DNA of 25,389 nucleotides from Basidiobolus meristosporus CBS 931.73 (lineage: Eukaryota > Basidiobolomycota > Basidiobolomycetes > Basidiobolales > Basidiobolaceae): assembly GCA_002104905.1 (NCBI GenBank), contig MCFE01000931.1:1-25389 (forward strand), read 5' to 3'. Below the pieces are notes generated by a model. The model had not been told where the DNA came from, did no database searches, and was given only the letters and a program-made list of their open reading frames with translations. Made by a program: the position numbers and the translations under genes. Positions 10,015 through 19,829 of the stretch are shown in pieces (within the stretch, counting starts at the first letter, position 1; each line of letters begins with the position of its first letter).

Positions 10015-11112
10015 GAAATTCCAATAAAGAAGGTTTTCATGGGCAACAATAGAACACTTGATGCAGTGGGAGAAGGAATCATCCAAGTAAACCTTAGAAG
10101 CAGTGAAGGAAGCCATACACTGACCTTTAAAGAAGTACTCTATGTACCAGAAATAGCCAAGAACCTACCCTCTGTAAGCAAGGCCACAGCAGAAGGACTC
10201 AGTTTCAGTTTTGGCAATTCTGGATGCAGGATCACTGATCAAAATGGTGCCCCTATTGCTTTGGGCATCAGAGATCAGAATCTATACAAGCTGACTTATA
10301 TTCCATCATATCTGGAAGCCAATATAAGTAACTTAAATGAAGAAACACCAATGCTTTGGCACCAGAGATTTCAACACATCAATTTTGATTATTTGCAAAA
10401 AATGATCAAAGATCAGCTAATTTCTGGAGTGAAAATTGATCCCCCAGCTAATTTGGAGCACTGTGAAGCCTGCATATATGGGAAACAAAGCAGACAACCA
10501 TTCAAGAGTTCTGGGTTAATCAAAACTAAGAAAAAATCAGATCTAATTCACTCAGATCTGTGTGGACCTATGCAAGATCTATCCTTAGGTGGGATGAAGT
10601 GTTTAATCACTTTTATTGATGATTATGCAAGATACACATGGGTCTACTTCATGGCAAGAAAGGAAGAAGCTCTGTCTAAGTTCAGGGAGTTTAAAGCCAT
10701 GGCGGAGAGAGAAACTGGTGAAAAAATCAAGAAAATACACTCTGACAATGGTAGAGAATATACCTCAAAACTCTTCATCCACTTCTGCAAAATTCATGGG
10801 ATAAAGCAAGAGACTACCATACCATACTCCCCACAGCAAAATGGAGTAGCAGAATCTTCAAACAGAATAATAATTGATATGACAAGATCTATGATCCATG
10901 ATCAAGTATTATCCTATGATTTTTGGGCTAAATCAGTTGCCACAGCTGTGTACCTCAAGAATAGAAGTTATAACAGAGTACTTGGTGATTCTACTCCATT
11001 TGAAGCTTGCTATGGATACAGACCAAGTGCAGAACATCTAAGAATATTTGGGTGTAGAGCATATGCCAAGAAACTGCCTGGAAATCAGTCAAAATTTGAG
11101 CCAAAAGTGTAA
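10015..11112 (+). pseudogene. copia-2 protease end and integrase, catalytic DDE intact
   Basis: This is the longest open stretch in the window, about 365 codons in the same frame as the upstream Gag. It holds the end of the protease, the pre-integrase zinc-binding region (LWHQRFQH ... CEACIYGK), and the integrase core with all three acidic residues: Asp 10555-10557 (HSDLCGPM), Asp 10744-10746 (HSDNGREYTSK) and Glu 10852-10854 (NGVAESSNR). The integrase C-terminal motif FGCRAYAKKLPG follows. The frame closes at TAA 11110-11112 because one A is missing in an A run, the same lesion as in copia-1. Integrase inserts the cDNA into chromosomes; the module is well preserved but lies in a dead polyprotein. 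Confidence 0.9.
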
Positions 11113-12030
11113 AGTGCATATTTTTGGGCTACTGCAATGAAAGTAAAGCATACAGACTCTACAATACCAAAGCAAAGAAGCTAATCAAGTCCAGGGATGT
11201 GTTGTCTGATGAAAACTCAAAATTTTCACAAAAAATGACATCAGATGATGACAAAAATCTGATCTCAAGTCCACCAATTGCCAGGATTGAATTGGAGCAA
11301 AAGAATGCAAGTTCTTTCACTCCAGAGGACTCTACAACCATAGTTCAGCCTGAAGCAGTGCCCAGGAATACCCCAGAAGTGATCATGCCAGTATTAAATG
11401 CCAGGATATTCAACTGGACAGGAAATAACCCATTTTCCTATATCAATGAGGGTACAAACTTTGCCTATGCCTATTTAGTCCAAATTGATGAGCCCCAGAC
11501 TGTAAAAGAGGCCCTAAATAGCCCGCAGACAAAGTTTTGGAGATCTGCAATGACTGAGGAATATCAGGCCCTGATGGAAAATCAAACTTGGGACTTAGTC
11601 AAATAACTAATCCACTAAAAATCAATTGGATGCAGATGGGTCTTCAAGACAAAATACAAGGCTGATGGTACAATTGAAAGATACAAAGCAAGACTTGTGG
11701 CCAAAGGATACTCTCAAACAAAAGGACTTGACTATACTGAGACCTTTGCACTGGTTGCCAAGTGTAATTCCATCAGACTAATATTGGCTATTGCAGCCAA
11801 ATAAAAGTTTTTTATTCATTAAGTAGATGTAAAAGCTTCATTTTTGACTGGAGAATTTGATGAGGACATGTATATGGACCAGCCTGATGGGATTGCTGAC
11901 CAGGATAACTCCCATTTGGTCTGCAAGCTCAAAAAATCTCTATATAGATCCAAACAACCACCAAGAGTCTGGAACTGCAAGATATCTGCGCCACTGCAAG
12001 ATCTTAGCTTTGTATCATGCGCATTGCTTG
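11103..12030 (+). pseudogene. copia-2 reverse transcriptase, palm deleted
   Basis: After the frameshift the polyprotein continues (LGYCNESKAYRLYNTKAKK), with a linker, then [73 protein letters not shown] and VCKLKKSLYRSKQPPRVWN. Stops fall at 11604-11606, about 11616, 11803 and 11818. Right after PRVWN (about 11975) the text jumps to RYLRHCKILALY, which resembles the RYLKGT segment far downstream in copia RT. A deletion has therefore removed the YVDD centre that copia-4 still has. Confidence 0.75.
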
Positions 12031-12179
12031 TGCAATTGCCCAAAAACTTTGATCCTTCAGAAATTTCATATATATGACTTCTCCAGCTGAAAAATATAAG
12101 AGAGCCTTGCTTTCCAGAATCTCCACACTACAATTACAAGTTTAAAGGTTATAAGACTTCCCCTATATCACTTGCACTG

Positions 12180-12897
12180 TTGAGTATTCTGACTTTGATT
12201 GGTATTACATCAGCAAAAAGACTGCAAAGCTCACAAGAATCCAATATAAGTTCTACAAGAAACTACCACTTTTCTGTTGGAAAAGTCCCCTCTCAGAAAC
12301 CCCTTTACTCTAATGACACCCCTTTAGACATCCCTTTAGGTCTAGAGATCCCTTTAGAGACTTCTACAACACACCCCTTTAGGTTAAAGGGGAGTACGTA
12401 ATTTCCATAATAGGAAATATCTTCTCAGAAAGGAAAGTGACTTCCAAATAAGGAAAAGTCACTATAAAAGTAAAAAAGCCCATTTGCCAACAGAAGGTCA
12501 GAACACTGCTGTAGAAGTGAGAAACACTGCCTATAATGTATCATGATCCTAAGATTGAGGATATTGGTGAAAGTTATATCTTTTATAGGTATATCAAACT
12601 CCCTCAAGACTTTTTCAGTATTAGCATACTGGAAGTTGTTGTATAATGTTGATTAGCCTCTACATTGCAGTATAAGCCCCAAACTAATCATAATACAACA
12701 CAACAGAATTCAAGAAAGCAACCAACCATAGCACTTTCTAACACAGAAGCAGAGTATATAGTAGCCTCTGAAGCTACACAATAAGCAATGTGGTCAAGAA
12801 AGATTTTTGCACATTTAGGCCTATGTCAAAAAACACCTATTACTTTATTTCACAATAAACAAGGATGTATACAATTAGATAGTAATCAGATATCAAT
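12180..12897 (+). pseudogene. copia-2 RNase H remnant, split by an inserted LTR-like sequence
   Basis: A short piece near 12183-12200 reads YSDFDW, the start of copia RNase H (GYSDSDW). The rest resumes at 12704-12897 as SRKQPTIALSNTEAEYIVAS, then W-RKIFAHLGL and HNKQGCIQL, a clear match to the copia TEAEY region, with one TAA at about 12782. The 430 bp between the parts do not encode RNase H and look like a separate LTR. The remnant ends at about 12890-12897, where sequence of copia-3 on the opposite strand begins. Assignment to copia-2 is by order and orientation. Confidence 0.7.
12275..12705 (+). repeat. Probable solo LTR of another family
   Basis: About 430 bp starts TGTTGGAAAAG and ends in AATACAACA(CAACA), giving TGTTG...CAACA ends. 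It contains TATAAAA at 12463-12469. It sits between two parts of an RNase H sequence. The upstream third carries five CCCTTTA motifs between about 12299 and 12390, and an AAAGGGGAG. No target duplication is visible, and no second copy exists in the window, so the call rests on the ends, size, TATA box and position. Confidence 0.45.
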
Positions 12898-13671
12898 ATT
12901 TTATCTTCAGTTGTTGAAGTATTTCCATTTACAGGCTTTTTCTGCTGTCTATCTTTCTTTTTCAAGCACTGGTCTGATGTGTGTCCATGCCTTTTGCAAA
13001 ACTGGTTGGTATTGCTTTTAAAAGGTCTTGGGTTTCTTCTTTGTTGGTGATCATTGCTGATTAAAGCATTTTTTCTTCCTTCTTATTGGCACTTGATTTT
13101 TTTAATTCTTCATCCAGGAGCCTCCCATATACATAATTTAAGGTCATATATTCAGCTCTGAGCACTAAGGCTGATACAAGGCCCTGAAATTTGTCTTTCA
13201 GGCTATTCAGGATGGTTACTATCACATCCTCATTAGTAATTTGTATGCCCAAAGATTCCATGTCATCCACCAGCAGGGTAATTCTGTTAATTAGATTTTT
13301 CATTTCTCCTCCTGGCAGCATCTTTGTAGTAAAAACTTTTGTGTCAGATACATTCTCTTAGCAGCTATACATGACTGATAGGCATCTTCTAATGCCTTCC
13401 AGGCATTTTTTACCATTTTTGCTCTAGAGCATTGAATTAGCAATTTGTCTCTGACATTATTCCAAATGCAGTTAAAGGCACTTGGTCCTTTCTTCTGGTA
13501 CTTTAGAGCTTCCCCTCTCACATTTTTAGGAGGGCACTCTTCTCCCATGACTATATCCCAAAGGTCTCTATCATGTAGTAGCATCTTTATCATCACCTTT
13601 CACACTTAGTAATTAGATTCATCCAGCTTTTGAACAGAGGGAGAAATTCCAGTAATAGCAGTAGTAGACAC
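12890..13671 (-). pseudogene. copia-3 Gag, truncated at the zinc knuckle, start codon lost
   Basis: Reading leftwards from 13671 this follows the copia-2 Gag: LDESNY, MLLHDRDLWDIVMGEECPP, KNAWKALEDAYQSC, then GEMKNLINRITLLVDDMES and TLNYVYGRLLDEEL. The initiator ATG is GTG here (13669-13671). CAA and TGG codons early in Gag are TAA and TGA, and a frameshift lies near 13310. The knuckle region (about 12960-13000) has lost its first Cys and ends HGHTSDQC. Similarity to copia-2 runs to about 12890 and then stops where the plus-strand RNase H remnant begins. No pol sequence of this copy remains. Confidence 0.82.
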
Positions 13672-13684
13672 TGCAGCAAATGAC

Positions 13685-13702
13685 AGTTTAGAGCTCATAA
13701 TG
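13685..13702 (-). other. copia-3 primer binding site (decayed)
   Basis: On the minus strand the bases after the LTR read CATTATGAGCTCTAAAC, aligned with GGTTATGAGCCCCAAGC in copia-2. The central TTATGAGC is kept. This fixes the orientation and right edge of the LTR. Confidence 0.65.
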
Positions 13703-14043
13703 TATCACAAGAGACTTGGAGAAATTAGAAGTGATTTGGAGAATAATAAAAAATATGGTTTCACTTAATGATTTATTGAATGTAATAGTAGCGTTTATAC
13801 TATGCATGGTCTTGGCATAAGAGACACTAAGAATAGGTTTAGGAAGGTCCCAAGAGCTCATGTGCAACATTTGGGGCTGTTTGGACAACTTAGAATATAT
13901 CACCAGAATATCATATTCCCTGAGCATGAAAATTCTTTCGGTAAATCCCAACCAGGAGTTTGGTCAGTATACAATAGGATCTGAAGGTAAAGATCTAATG
14001 ACTAAGCTAGGTAAGTATTTTGGTGAAGTTACAAATTATTACA
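13703..14043 (-). repeat. copia-3 5' LTR
   Basis: This 341-bp LTR on the minus strand begins TGTAATAATTTG (at 14043) and is collinear with the plus-strand copia LTRs of 342 and 347 bp. The TATA box is GTATAAAC at 13793-13800. On its upstream side it abuts the RNase H of copia-4 directly, right after the GYS of the GYSD motif, with no polypurine tract. It is therefore the 5' LTR of an element inserted in copia-4, not the 3' LTR of copia-4. Confidence 0.85.
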
Positions 14044-15260
14044 GTAAGAGTATCCCATAAAAACTGGTTTGGAAGTATCATAGATGTACCTTAGGCAGAT
14101 ATCAGCAGCTCCAGTTAGGTATCTGAAAATCTGCTTAACTGCTGCAATATGATCAGATCCATTGTTCTGATTGAGCTGGCTAATAACTCCCACTGATTAT
14201 GAGATATCTGGACATGTTCCAAGCCTGATACACAAAAGACTACCAATCATTGGGTGATTATGAAAGTCAGGGCTTGCAAATGGCCCTAAGCTCACTTGAC
14301 TTGGTTGAGTTTTGGCCAAGCTAAGGTCTGTCTACATTGGGGTAGCCACTAGTTTACAGTCATCCATATGCTACTTCATTAGTATATCTTAAATATACTT
14401 GGATTTTCTTAGGGTAATAGTCTGGGTACTTCTGTCAATGGAGAACTTTACTCCCAAGTAGTAACTGAACTCTCCTATATTGAACATCTTGAACTCCTTA
14501 GATAGGCTGGATCTAGTCTCTTCCATTGTTTCAAGGTTACTGGAGGCTCTAAGCAATCATCCACATATAGAGCTAATAGAACTGGATTTGCTCCATGCAC
14601 CTGTAGTATTTACTATAGTCAGCATCACTCCTTTGGAAATACAAAGATTCCAAATAAGAGTCTATTGTGCAATTCCAGACTCTTGGTGGTTGTTTGGATC
14701 CATATACAGATTATTTAAGCTTGCAGACCAAATGGGGGTTATCCTGGTCAATACACCTGTCAGGCTGGCTCAGGTATATGTCCTCATCAAGTTCTCCATT
14801 TAAAAGTGCTGCTTTTACATCTGTGTGATGAATACAAGCTAATATTTGGCTGCAATTGCTAATATTAATCCAATGGAATATACTTGGCTGACAATGCAAA
14901 GATCCCAGTATAGTAAGTCCTATTGTTTGAGAATATCCTTTGGTCACAGTTCTTGCTTTGTATCTTTCAGTTGAGCCATCAGCTTTGTATTTTGTCATGA
15001 AGACCTATCTGCATCCAATTGAATTTTGATTGATTGCTAATTTGACTAAGCCCCAAGTTTGATTTTATATCTGGACCAGATCCTTTTCAATTATTGTAGA
15101 TCTCCAAAACCTTGTATAAGGGCTGTTTAGAGCCTCTTTTACAGTCTAGGGCTCATCATTATGGACTGAATAGGCAAAGGCAAAGTTATTGCCCTCAATG
15201 ATATAGTAATTTGGGGTATTTCTGGTCCACTTGGATCTTCTGACTTAGAATTCTGCAATG
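14044..15260 (-). pseudogene. copia-4 reverse transcriptase and start of RNase H (YVDD present)
   Basis: On the minus strand the RT runs from about 15130 (LQ-x-LIEKDLVQ, the QTW region) through MTKYKADGSTERYKAR near 14998, DVKAALLNGELDEDIYLSQPD, VCKLK and KQPPRVWN. It reaches LYVDDCL, with the catalytic YVDD at 14556-14567. Downstream are FNIGEFSYYLGVKFSI, HPMIGSLL, IFRYLTGAADICLRY and FMGYS, the beginning of RNase H. Several frameshifts and stops break the frame. It is the only copy in the window that keeps the RT palm, and it is cut off at 14044 by the LTR of copia-3. Confidence 0.82.
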
Positions 15261-16018
15261 ATAACTTTTGGGATATTCCTAGGCACTAGGTCAGGCTAAG
15301 CCATAGTTAAAGAGGCCATGGCAGTCAAAAAATTTTCATTGTTATGCTGCAATTCAATCCTGACTATTGGTGTGCATGAGATCAAGTTGTGTGTTACTAT
15401 CTGAAGAAATATTTGTTGGAATTTTGAATTTTCATCAGACAACACATCCCTGAGCTTGATCAGCTACTTTGCTTTTGTAAAGTAGAGTCTGTATGCATCA
15501 CTCCCATTGAAATAGCACAATAATATTCATTGTACACTTCCTGGCTCAAATTTTGACTGATTTCTGGGCAGCGTCCTGGTATAGGCTGTAAGCCCAAATT
15601 GTTGTATGTTCTGCACCTAGTCTATACCCATATCATGCCTCTCATAGAGTAAAATCACAAAGTATCCTGTTATAAATCCTATTTCAAAGGTACACAGCTG
15701 TAGTAATTGATTCAACCAAAAACCACAGGATATTTTTTGATCATGGATCTTAGAGCTTGCCACATCAATTTTTGATCTGTTTGCACATTCTGCCACTCCA
15801 TTTTGCTATGGGGAGTATGGTACAGTAGTGTCTTGCTTTATCCCATGAATGTTGCAGAAATGGATAAAGAGTAATGAAGTATACTCTCTACCATTGTCAG
15901 AGCCTATTTTCTTGATTTTTTGACCAGCATCCTCCGCACCATTGATTTAAGCTCCCTGAACTTAGATAGAGGCTCTTCCTTTCTCTCTATGAAGTAGACC
16001 TACATCTGTCTTATATAA
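15261..16018 (-). pseudogene. copia-4 integrase fragment and linker
   Basis: From about 16000 leftwards the minus strand reads VYFIERKEEPLSKFRELKS, then the second catalytic Asp (15896-15898, SDNGREYTS) and the catalytic Glu (15788-15790, NGVAECANRS), followed by decayed integrase C-terminus and the linker (SDAYRLYF, LRDVLSDENSKF near 15420-15500). At the FEPK site this copy keeps the base that copia-1 and copia-2 have lost. Everything between the protease Asp region and RYTW is missing, including the first integrase Asp, so a deletion of roughly 650 bp lies near 16010-16018. Confidence 0.75.
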
Positions 16019-16522
16019 ACATTGGTGCGTAATGTGTTGAGATAACTTTTGTCAATGTGCCTCATCAGAAAATCCTTGTTTGTGGTCATATTTAGTGCAG
16101 ATGTGGATAGTCTGTCTTCAGTTATTGCAGCATTTCCATTTTCAGGCTGCTTTTGCTGATTATCTCTGTTCTTGAAGCACCAGCTTAGTGTGTGTCTTTT
16201 CCTTTTGCAGTAGCTGCAAAACAGGTTGCAGTTGCCTTGAAAGGGTCCTGAGTATCTCCTTTGTGGGTTGTATTCCATACCAAAGCATCTACCTCTTTGC
16301 TCTTATTGACCATGGACTTTCTTAATTTTTTGTCCAGGAGCCTTCCAAATATTTAATTTAAGGTCAAATCTTCAGTTCTGGATTCTAGGGCTGATACAAG
16401 GCCTTGAAACCTATCTTTCAGGCTATTTAGGATGGTAACTGTGACATCCTCATTAGTTGTTGGTAAGATTCTATTATATCCAGTGGCAGGGTAATTATTT
16501 TTATCAGAGTTTTCATTTCCAA
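16019..16522 (-). pseudogene. copia-4 Gag C-terminal part with zinc knuckle
   Basis: The minus strand begins inside Gag at about 16522 (EMKTLIKIITLP, matching EMKNLINRFTLL of copia-2). It runs through EDVTVTILNSLKDRFQGLVSALESRTEDLTLN, and reaches a CCHC knuckle at 16177-16218 (CSYC-x4-H-x4-C, Gly replaced by Arg). Next is NMTTNKDF and a decayed protease site (HIDKSYLNTL; Asp at 16051-16053, Ser-Gly lost). The first two thirds of Gag, the primer site and the LTR of this copy are absent; at 16522 it meets the LTR end of gypsy-A. Confidence 0.8.
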
Positions 16523-16524
16523 GT

Positions 16525-16669
16525 GAGAAGGCGCAGGAAGATTTGGACAGAATAAACACAAGTCTTTATTATCTCTCTACCTTTGACTGGAAGCTATTCT
16601 GAACCAAGTTGTACCAACTTGACCTAAAAGCTCTCCTACTCACCAAGTACAGTTAGTAATAACCCACAT
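16525..16669 (+). repeat. gypsy-A LTR end fragment
   Basis: About 145 bp between the copia-4 breakpoint and a primer-site-like sequence reads like an LTR tail, with GAATAAACACAAGTCTTTATT early and AATAACCCACA at the end. Only the 3' part survives, so LTR length is unknown. It does not resemble the 1.07-kb LTRs at 17655 and 20448. Confidence 0.5.
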
Positions 16670-16672
16670 ATT

Positions 16673-16688
16673 TGGTGCTGTCTCTGCA
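16673..16688 (+). other. gypsy-A primer binding site candidate
   Basis: TTTGGTGCTGTCTCTGC lies just after the presumed LTR end. TGG plus 12 further bases would pair with a tRNA 3' end of the form GCAGAGACAGCACCA. This is the standard gypsy priming arrangement, unlike the half-tRNA site of the copia elements here. The tRNA identity cannot be told. Confidence 0.5.
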
Positions 16689-16729
16689 GAAATAAGCACA
16701 TTAAGGTAATTACTACTACAATCAGACTA

Positions 16730-17654
16730 AAAATGTTCAAGGGAAAGAGAGAAAGCCCCTGAGTGGTTGGATAAGCTTGAGAGAGTGGCAGCTGATGCAG
16801 GATGGGTCAGCAATAAGAAAGTAAGGGAGTTTGCAAGACATATGGAGGGTCAGCATGGCAATGGCATTATGGGTTGGAGGATGCAGTTAAAGACAACTGG
16901 GATGCACTAGAAGAAACCTACAAGTCATGCTTTCTATATGCTGAAGGATACCATTACAGAGCCCTTCTACTGTCTTCACAAAAGAAAAGCAGTGAGAGCT
17001 ATGAAGCCTACACTGAACTGTTTCTCCGACAAGTTTGATGTCAACCAAAGGACAAAATTGCCAAACAACAGCTCATGAGGTATTACATCATGGGCATAGA
17101 CAACAAAATAAGATGTAGGGCAACTGAAGTACAACAGGGATGTGAAACTTTGCAAGAGTTGATCAAACAAGTACAAGGGGTCCTCTTGCTATGGGGGCTA
17201 CCCTATAGTGATACAAATGATTGAAGGACAGGGAACCCCTTTGAGAAGGGAAATATTGCCTTCCCAAAAGACTGTGAGTTGTAGGAATTATGGCAAAAGG
17301 TCCAAGAACTCTTGATCAACAATGTCTAAGAAGTCCCCAAAGAAGGTGATAAACTCTGGGAAGCTGTTATAGATCTAAAGGCCCAGGTACAAGCCCTGAC
17401 CTAACAGATGGAACAACTGCAATAACGGTACCTGTGCTAAATATGTGGCAAAGTAGGCCACCAAGCCCACAATGTGAAAAACGGAATGGACAAGAACCTG
17501 TACCAGACACAAAAGAGAAGAAGGCAGCAAAGACAGAGTTCCTTGCCAGGAGGCCAACAGGACTCAGCCAATCTAAGCCCTCCAGTCAGAACAGTTGAAG
17601 TGCAGAAGAAGAAGCATTGACATGATGCTTCAAGAGAGGAGGCAAAGGAACCAG
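16730..17654 (+). pseudogene. gypsy-A Gag with zinc knuckle (many frameshifts)
   Basis: Reading across frames gives a gypsy-type Gag: KAPEWLDKLERVAADAGW, KKVREFARHMEG, then LEDAVKDNWDALEETYKSC, EAYTELFLRQV, IAKQQLMRYYIMGI and ETLQELIKQVQGVLL. A CCHC-type knuckle is visible at 17435-17476 (C-stop-I-CGKVGHQAHN-V), with a TAA inside and the last Cys replaced. The frame changes at least near 16870 and 17030, and stops are frequent. The sequence breaks at 17654, where an antisense LTR of another family begins, and the polyprotein resumes in the protease at 18725. Confidence 0.75.
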
Positions 17655-18724
17655 TGTGGTGGTGTATACGTCCAAGGGAGAGATATGTCCAACACTTCTC
17701 AAGTGTCTTGTGTGTGGGGTGATCACTGGGTGCAATAACCTCTGGCAAAAGCTTGCTAGGAATACTTGGGTTCTGTCTCTAGTCTAATGTGAAGGGGAAT
17801 AAAGCCACAAGCTTGTCAAGGGAAAACTATTGAGCTACAATCCCCAACTTGGTTGGCATCTTAACAAAAGTATGTGCTGGGTTCAGTGTCCTTTGAGATG
17901 ACAATGTACTAAAGCTTCCAAAGTCAAAACAACTGTAAACTCCACCAGCAGGGACTTGATAAGAATGCAGCTGTGGTCAATAGTTACAAAGACAGAAAAG
18001 TATCTTTGCCTGTACAAGAACAAACTTGGGAAAGAATCAAATATAACAAAAGGTACCTACTCTGAGTATTCCTCACAAGTAGTGCCTCCAAGGTCAGTTG
18101 GCTGTCAGCACGGTTTCCTGGGAGTGTCCTATGGTCTGGGGTTGGAAGTTCAGGTAGCAGCAGGTAGCAGTGATCACACTAATCAACAAGTTGGTACATT
18201 GATAAAAGAGATGATGATTTATTGTTGAGGGATAGCCTCACTTATATACTTTTTGTACTGGCTAAGTGATTACTAATCATGGTGTTCCAGAAGGTTCCGG
18301 ATATCAATAGAAATCTTCATGACATCAGAATGATCTAAGAATGTTCTAAGTAGGTGCCAGAAGGTTCTAAGAGGCACAGCACATCCAACCAATCAGGAAT
18401 CAGTATTCTGAAACCTGTGTAACATAGGGATACCATATATGGTATGGAAATGGTAGGTATGGTGACACAGGTTGATCATGTGTCACAGGTACTGGCGTGA
18501 GTACTTGCCTAATATAGAAGCACTTATAGCTAGTAATCTACATAAAGTGAGGGGTAACTTATGCAATAAGGTAAGCAGGTGTGATAGTCAACCGGCTTAT
18601 GGGATAGTACTGATTGGGTAAGACAAATGGGATAAAACTAAAATAAATGTAGTAGAGATATAGGGAAGTAGAAAATGAGGGAATGAGCACATCTGTCAGT
18701 GGGTGTCACTGTCACCCCATTACA
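17655..18724 (-). repeat. gypsy-B solo LTR inside gypsy-A
   Basis: This 1,070-bp sequence is about 97% identical by eye to 20448-21518. On the minus strand it begins TGTAATGG and ends CCACCACA, so the ends are short inverted repeats. Promoter-like TATATAAG sits on the minus strand near 18240. The second copy is proven to be an LTR in minus orientation by the polypurine tract and integrase end beside it, so this one is an LTR too. It separates Gag from protease of gypsy-A. I see no 5-bp target duplication (ACCAG left, CTGGT right). Confidence 0.82.
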
Positions 18725-19400
18725 CTGGTGGTAGAGGTTCCATCAGCAGGAAAGAATGCAGAATTAGGTGAAGAGGTATGGAATGAGCCTTGGGAAGAAG
18801 TGTTGAAGCAAACAAAGAATGCTAGTACATCTTCCCATAGCCTATTCCCCATAATGAAGGTACTAGAGCAAACCAAGGGAACCCTAACAATAACCAACTT
18901 ACTGGTACTTGCCCTGGCTCTAGTCAAGGAACTGATAGAGGGATTGAAGGAGATAACAACCCTTCATATCAACCAGACAGTCCTACAAAAGCCAAATAAA
19001 GGTACATATGTAAAGGTATGTATAGAGAATATGGAGATTCTTGCCCTTATTGACACAGGATCCTCTACATTGGTCATATCAGAGTCATTAGCAAAATGTC
19101 TAAGTTAGATATAGTCCCCAACAACACCATTGAGATATGGCTAGCAAATGACCAACTGGACACAACAGTAGGAGTAGTGCCTAATTGCCCCATCCAGCTA
19201 GGCAACTTGATTATACACCAAAATGTTGTGTTCCTACCGGTTGCATCCAACAACTTACTTATTGCAAGAGTTGGTTAATCCAACATAAGATGGATATACT
19301 CTACAGTGCATCTGAACTCAGGTGGGATACCAAGAGTATTCCACTGATTCATATTGCCAATGAGAGCAAGGCACATAGCAACAGTGTGACAATTGAATAG
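18725..19400 (+). pseudogene. gypsy-A aspartic protease (broken)
   Basis: After the LTR the polyprotein reads LVVEVPSAGKNAELGEEVW, and later YVKVCIENMEILALIDTGSSTLVIS, the retropepsin active site with catalytic Asp at 19052-19054. It continues with a frame change near 19095 (IEIWLANDQLDTTVGVV, LIIHQNVVFLPVASNNLLI) and another near 19265 (WLIQHKMDILYSASELRW, the usual end of this domain). A TAG closes this part at 19398-19400. An ATG at 18683 in the same frame lies inside the LTR and is not a credible start. The enzyme would cleave the Gag-Pol precursor. Confidence 0.82.
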
Positions 19401-19829
19401 GCAAAATCATTGCAGTCTCCAATCATCACACAAAAGGTGATAAAAATACCACCAGCCAGTGAGACAGTGATCTCATTAGAGACACCAATAGCTTATTTAA
19501 CAAGCAGAAGAATGATAACTGCAATGAAGGCATCCAAACAGCTGGAAGGAATCTTAAACCCTAAAGTATGGATACCGCCAAAATTTGAAATGCAAAGTCT
19601 GAAGTGCTAGTGGTCAGCAACAGGTAACATACAATGATATTGCCTAGGGGAGTACCATTGTTAAACCTAGAGGAAGTGGATGGAAACAACCAAGGACCAC
19701 CTACAAACAAGGAACCAGAAGAAGAACTCCCCAAACTAGATGTGGACCCCGGTCTGATGCCTGCATTACAAGACAAATTCCTAGAAGGAGTATGCCCGCT
19801 TGCCCAAGTATTCTCTAAGAACCAAGTAA
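19401..19829 (+). pseudogene. gypsy-A linker between protease and RT
   Basis: This part reads KVIKIPPASETVISLETP, then, after stops near 19610, LPRGVPLLNLEEV, EEELPKLDVDPGLMPAL and FLEGVCPLAQVFSKNQ. It is the usual acidic linker between the gypsy protease and reverse transcriptase. It ends abruptly near 19830 without entering the RT fingers or palm. Confidence 0.6.

Noticed and set aside
13703-14043. 3' LTR of copia-4
   Set aside because: It follows the GYS of RNase H directly with no integral RNase H end or polypurine tract, and a primer site and Gag follow it.
18683-18724. ATG at 18683 as the start of a protease gene
   Set aside because: The codons lie inside the LTR; the coding match begins only after 18724 and continues the gypsy-A polyprotein.
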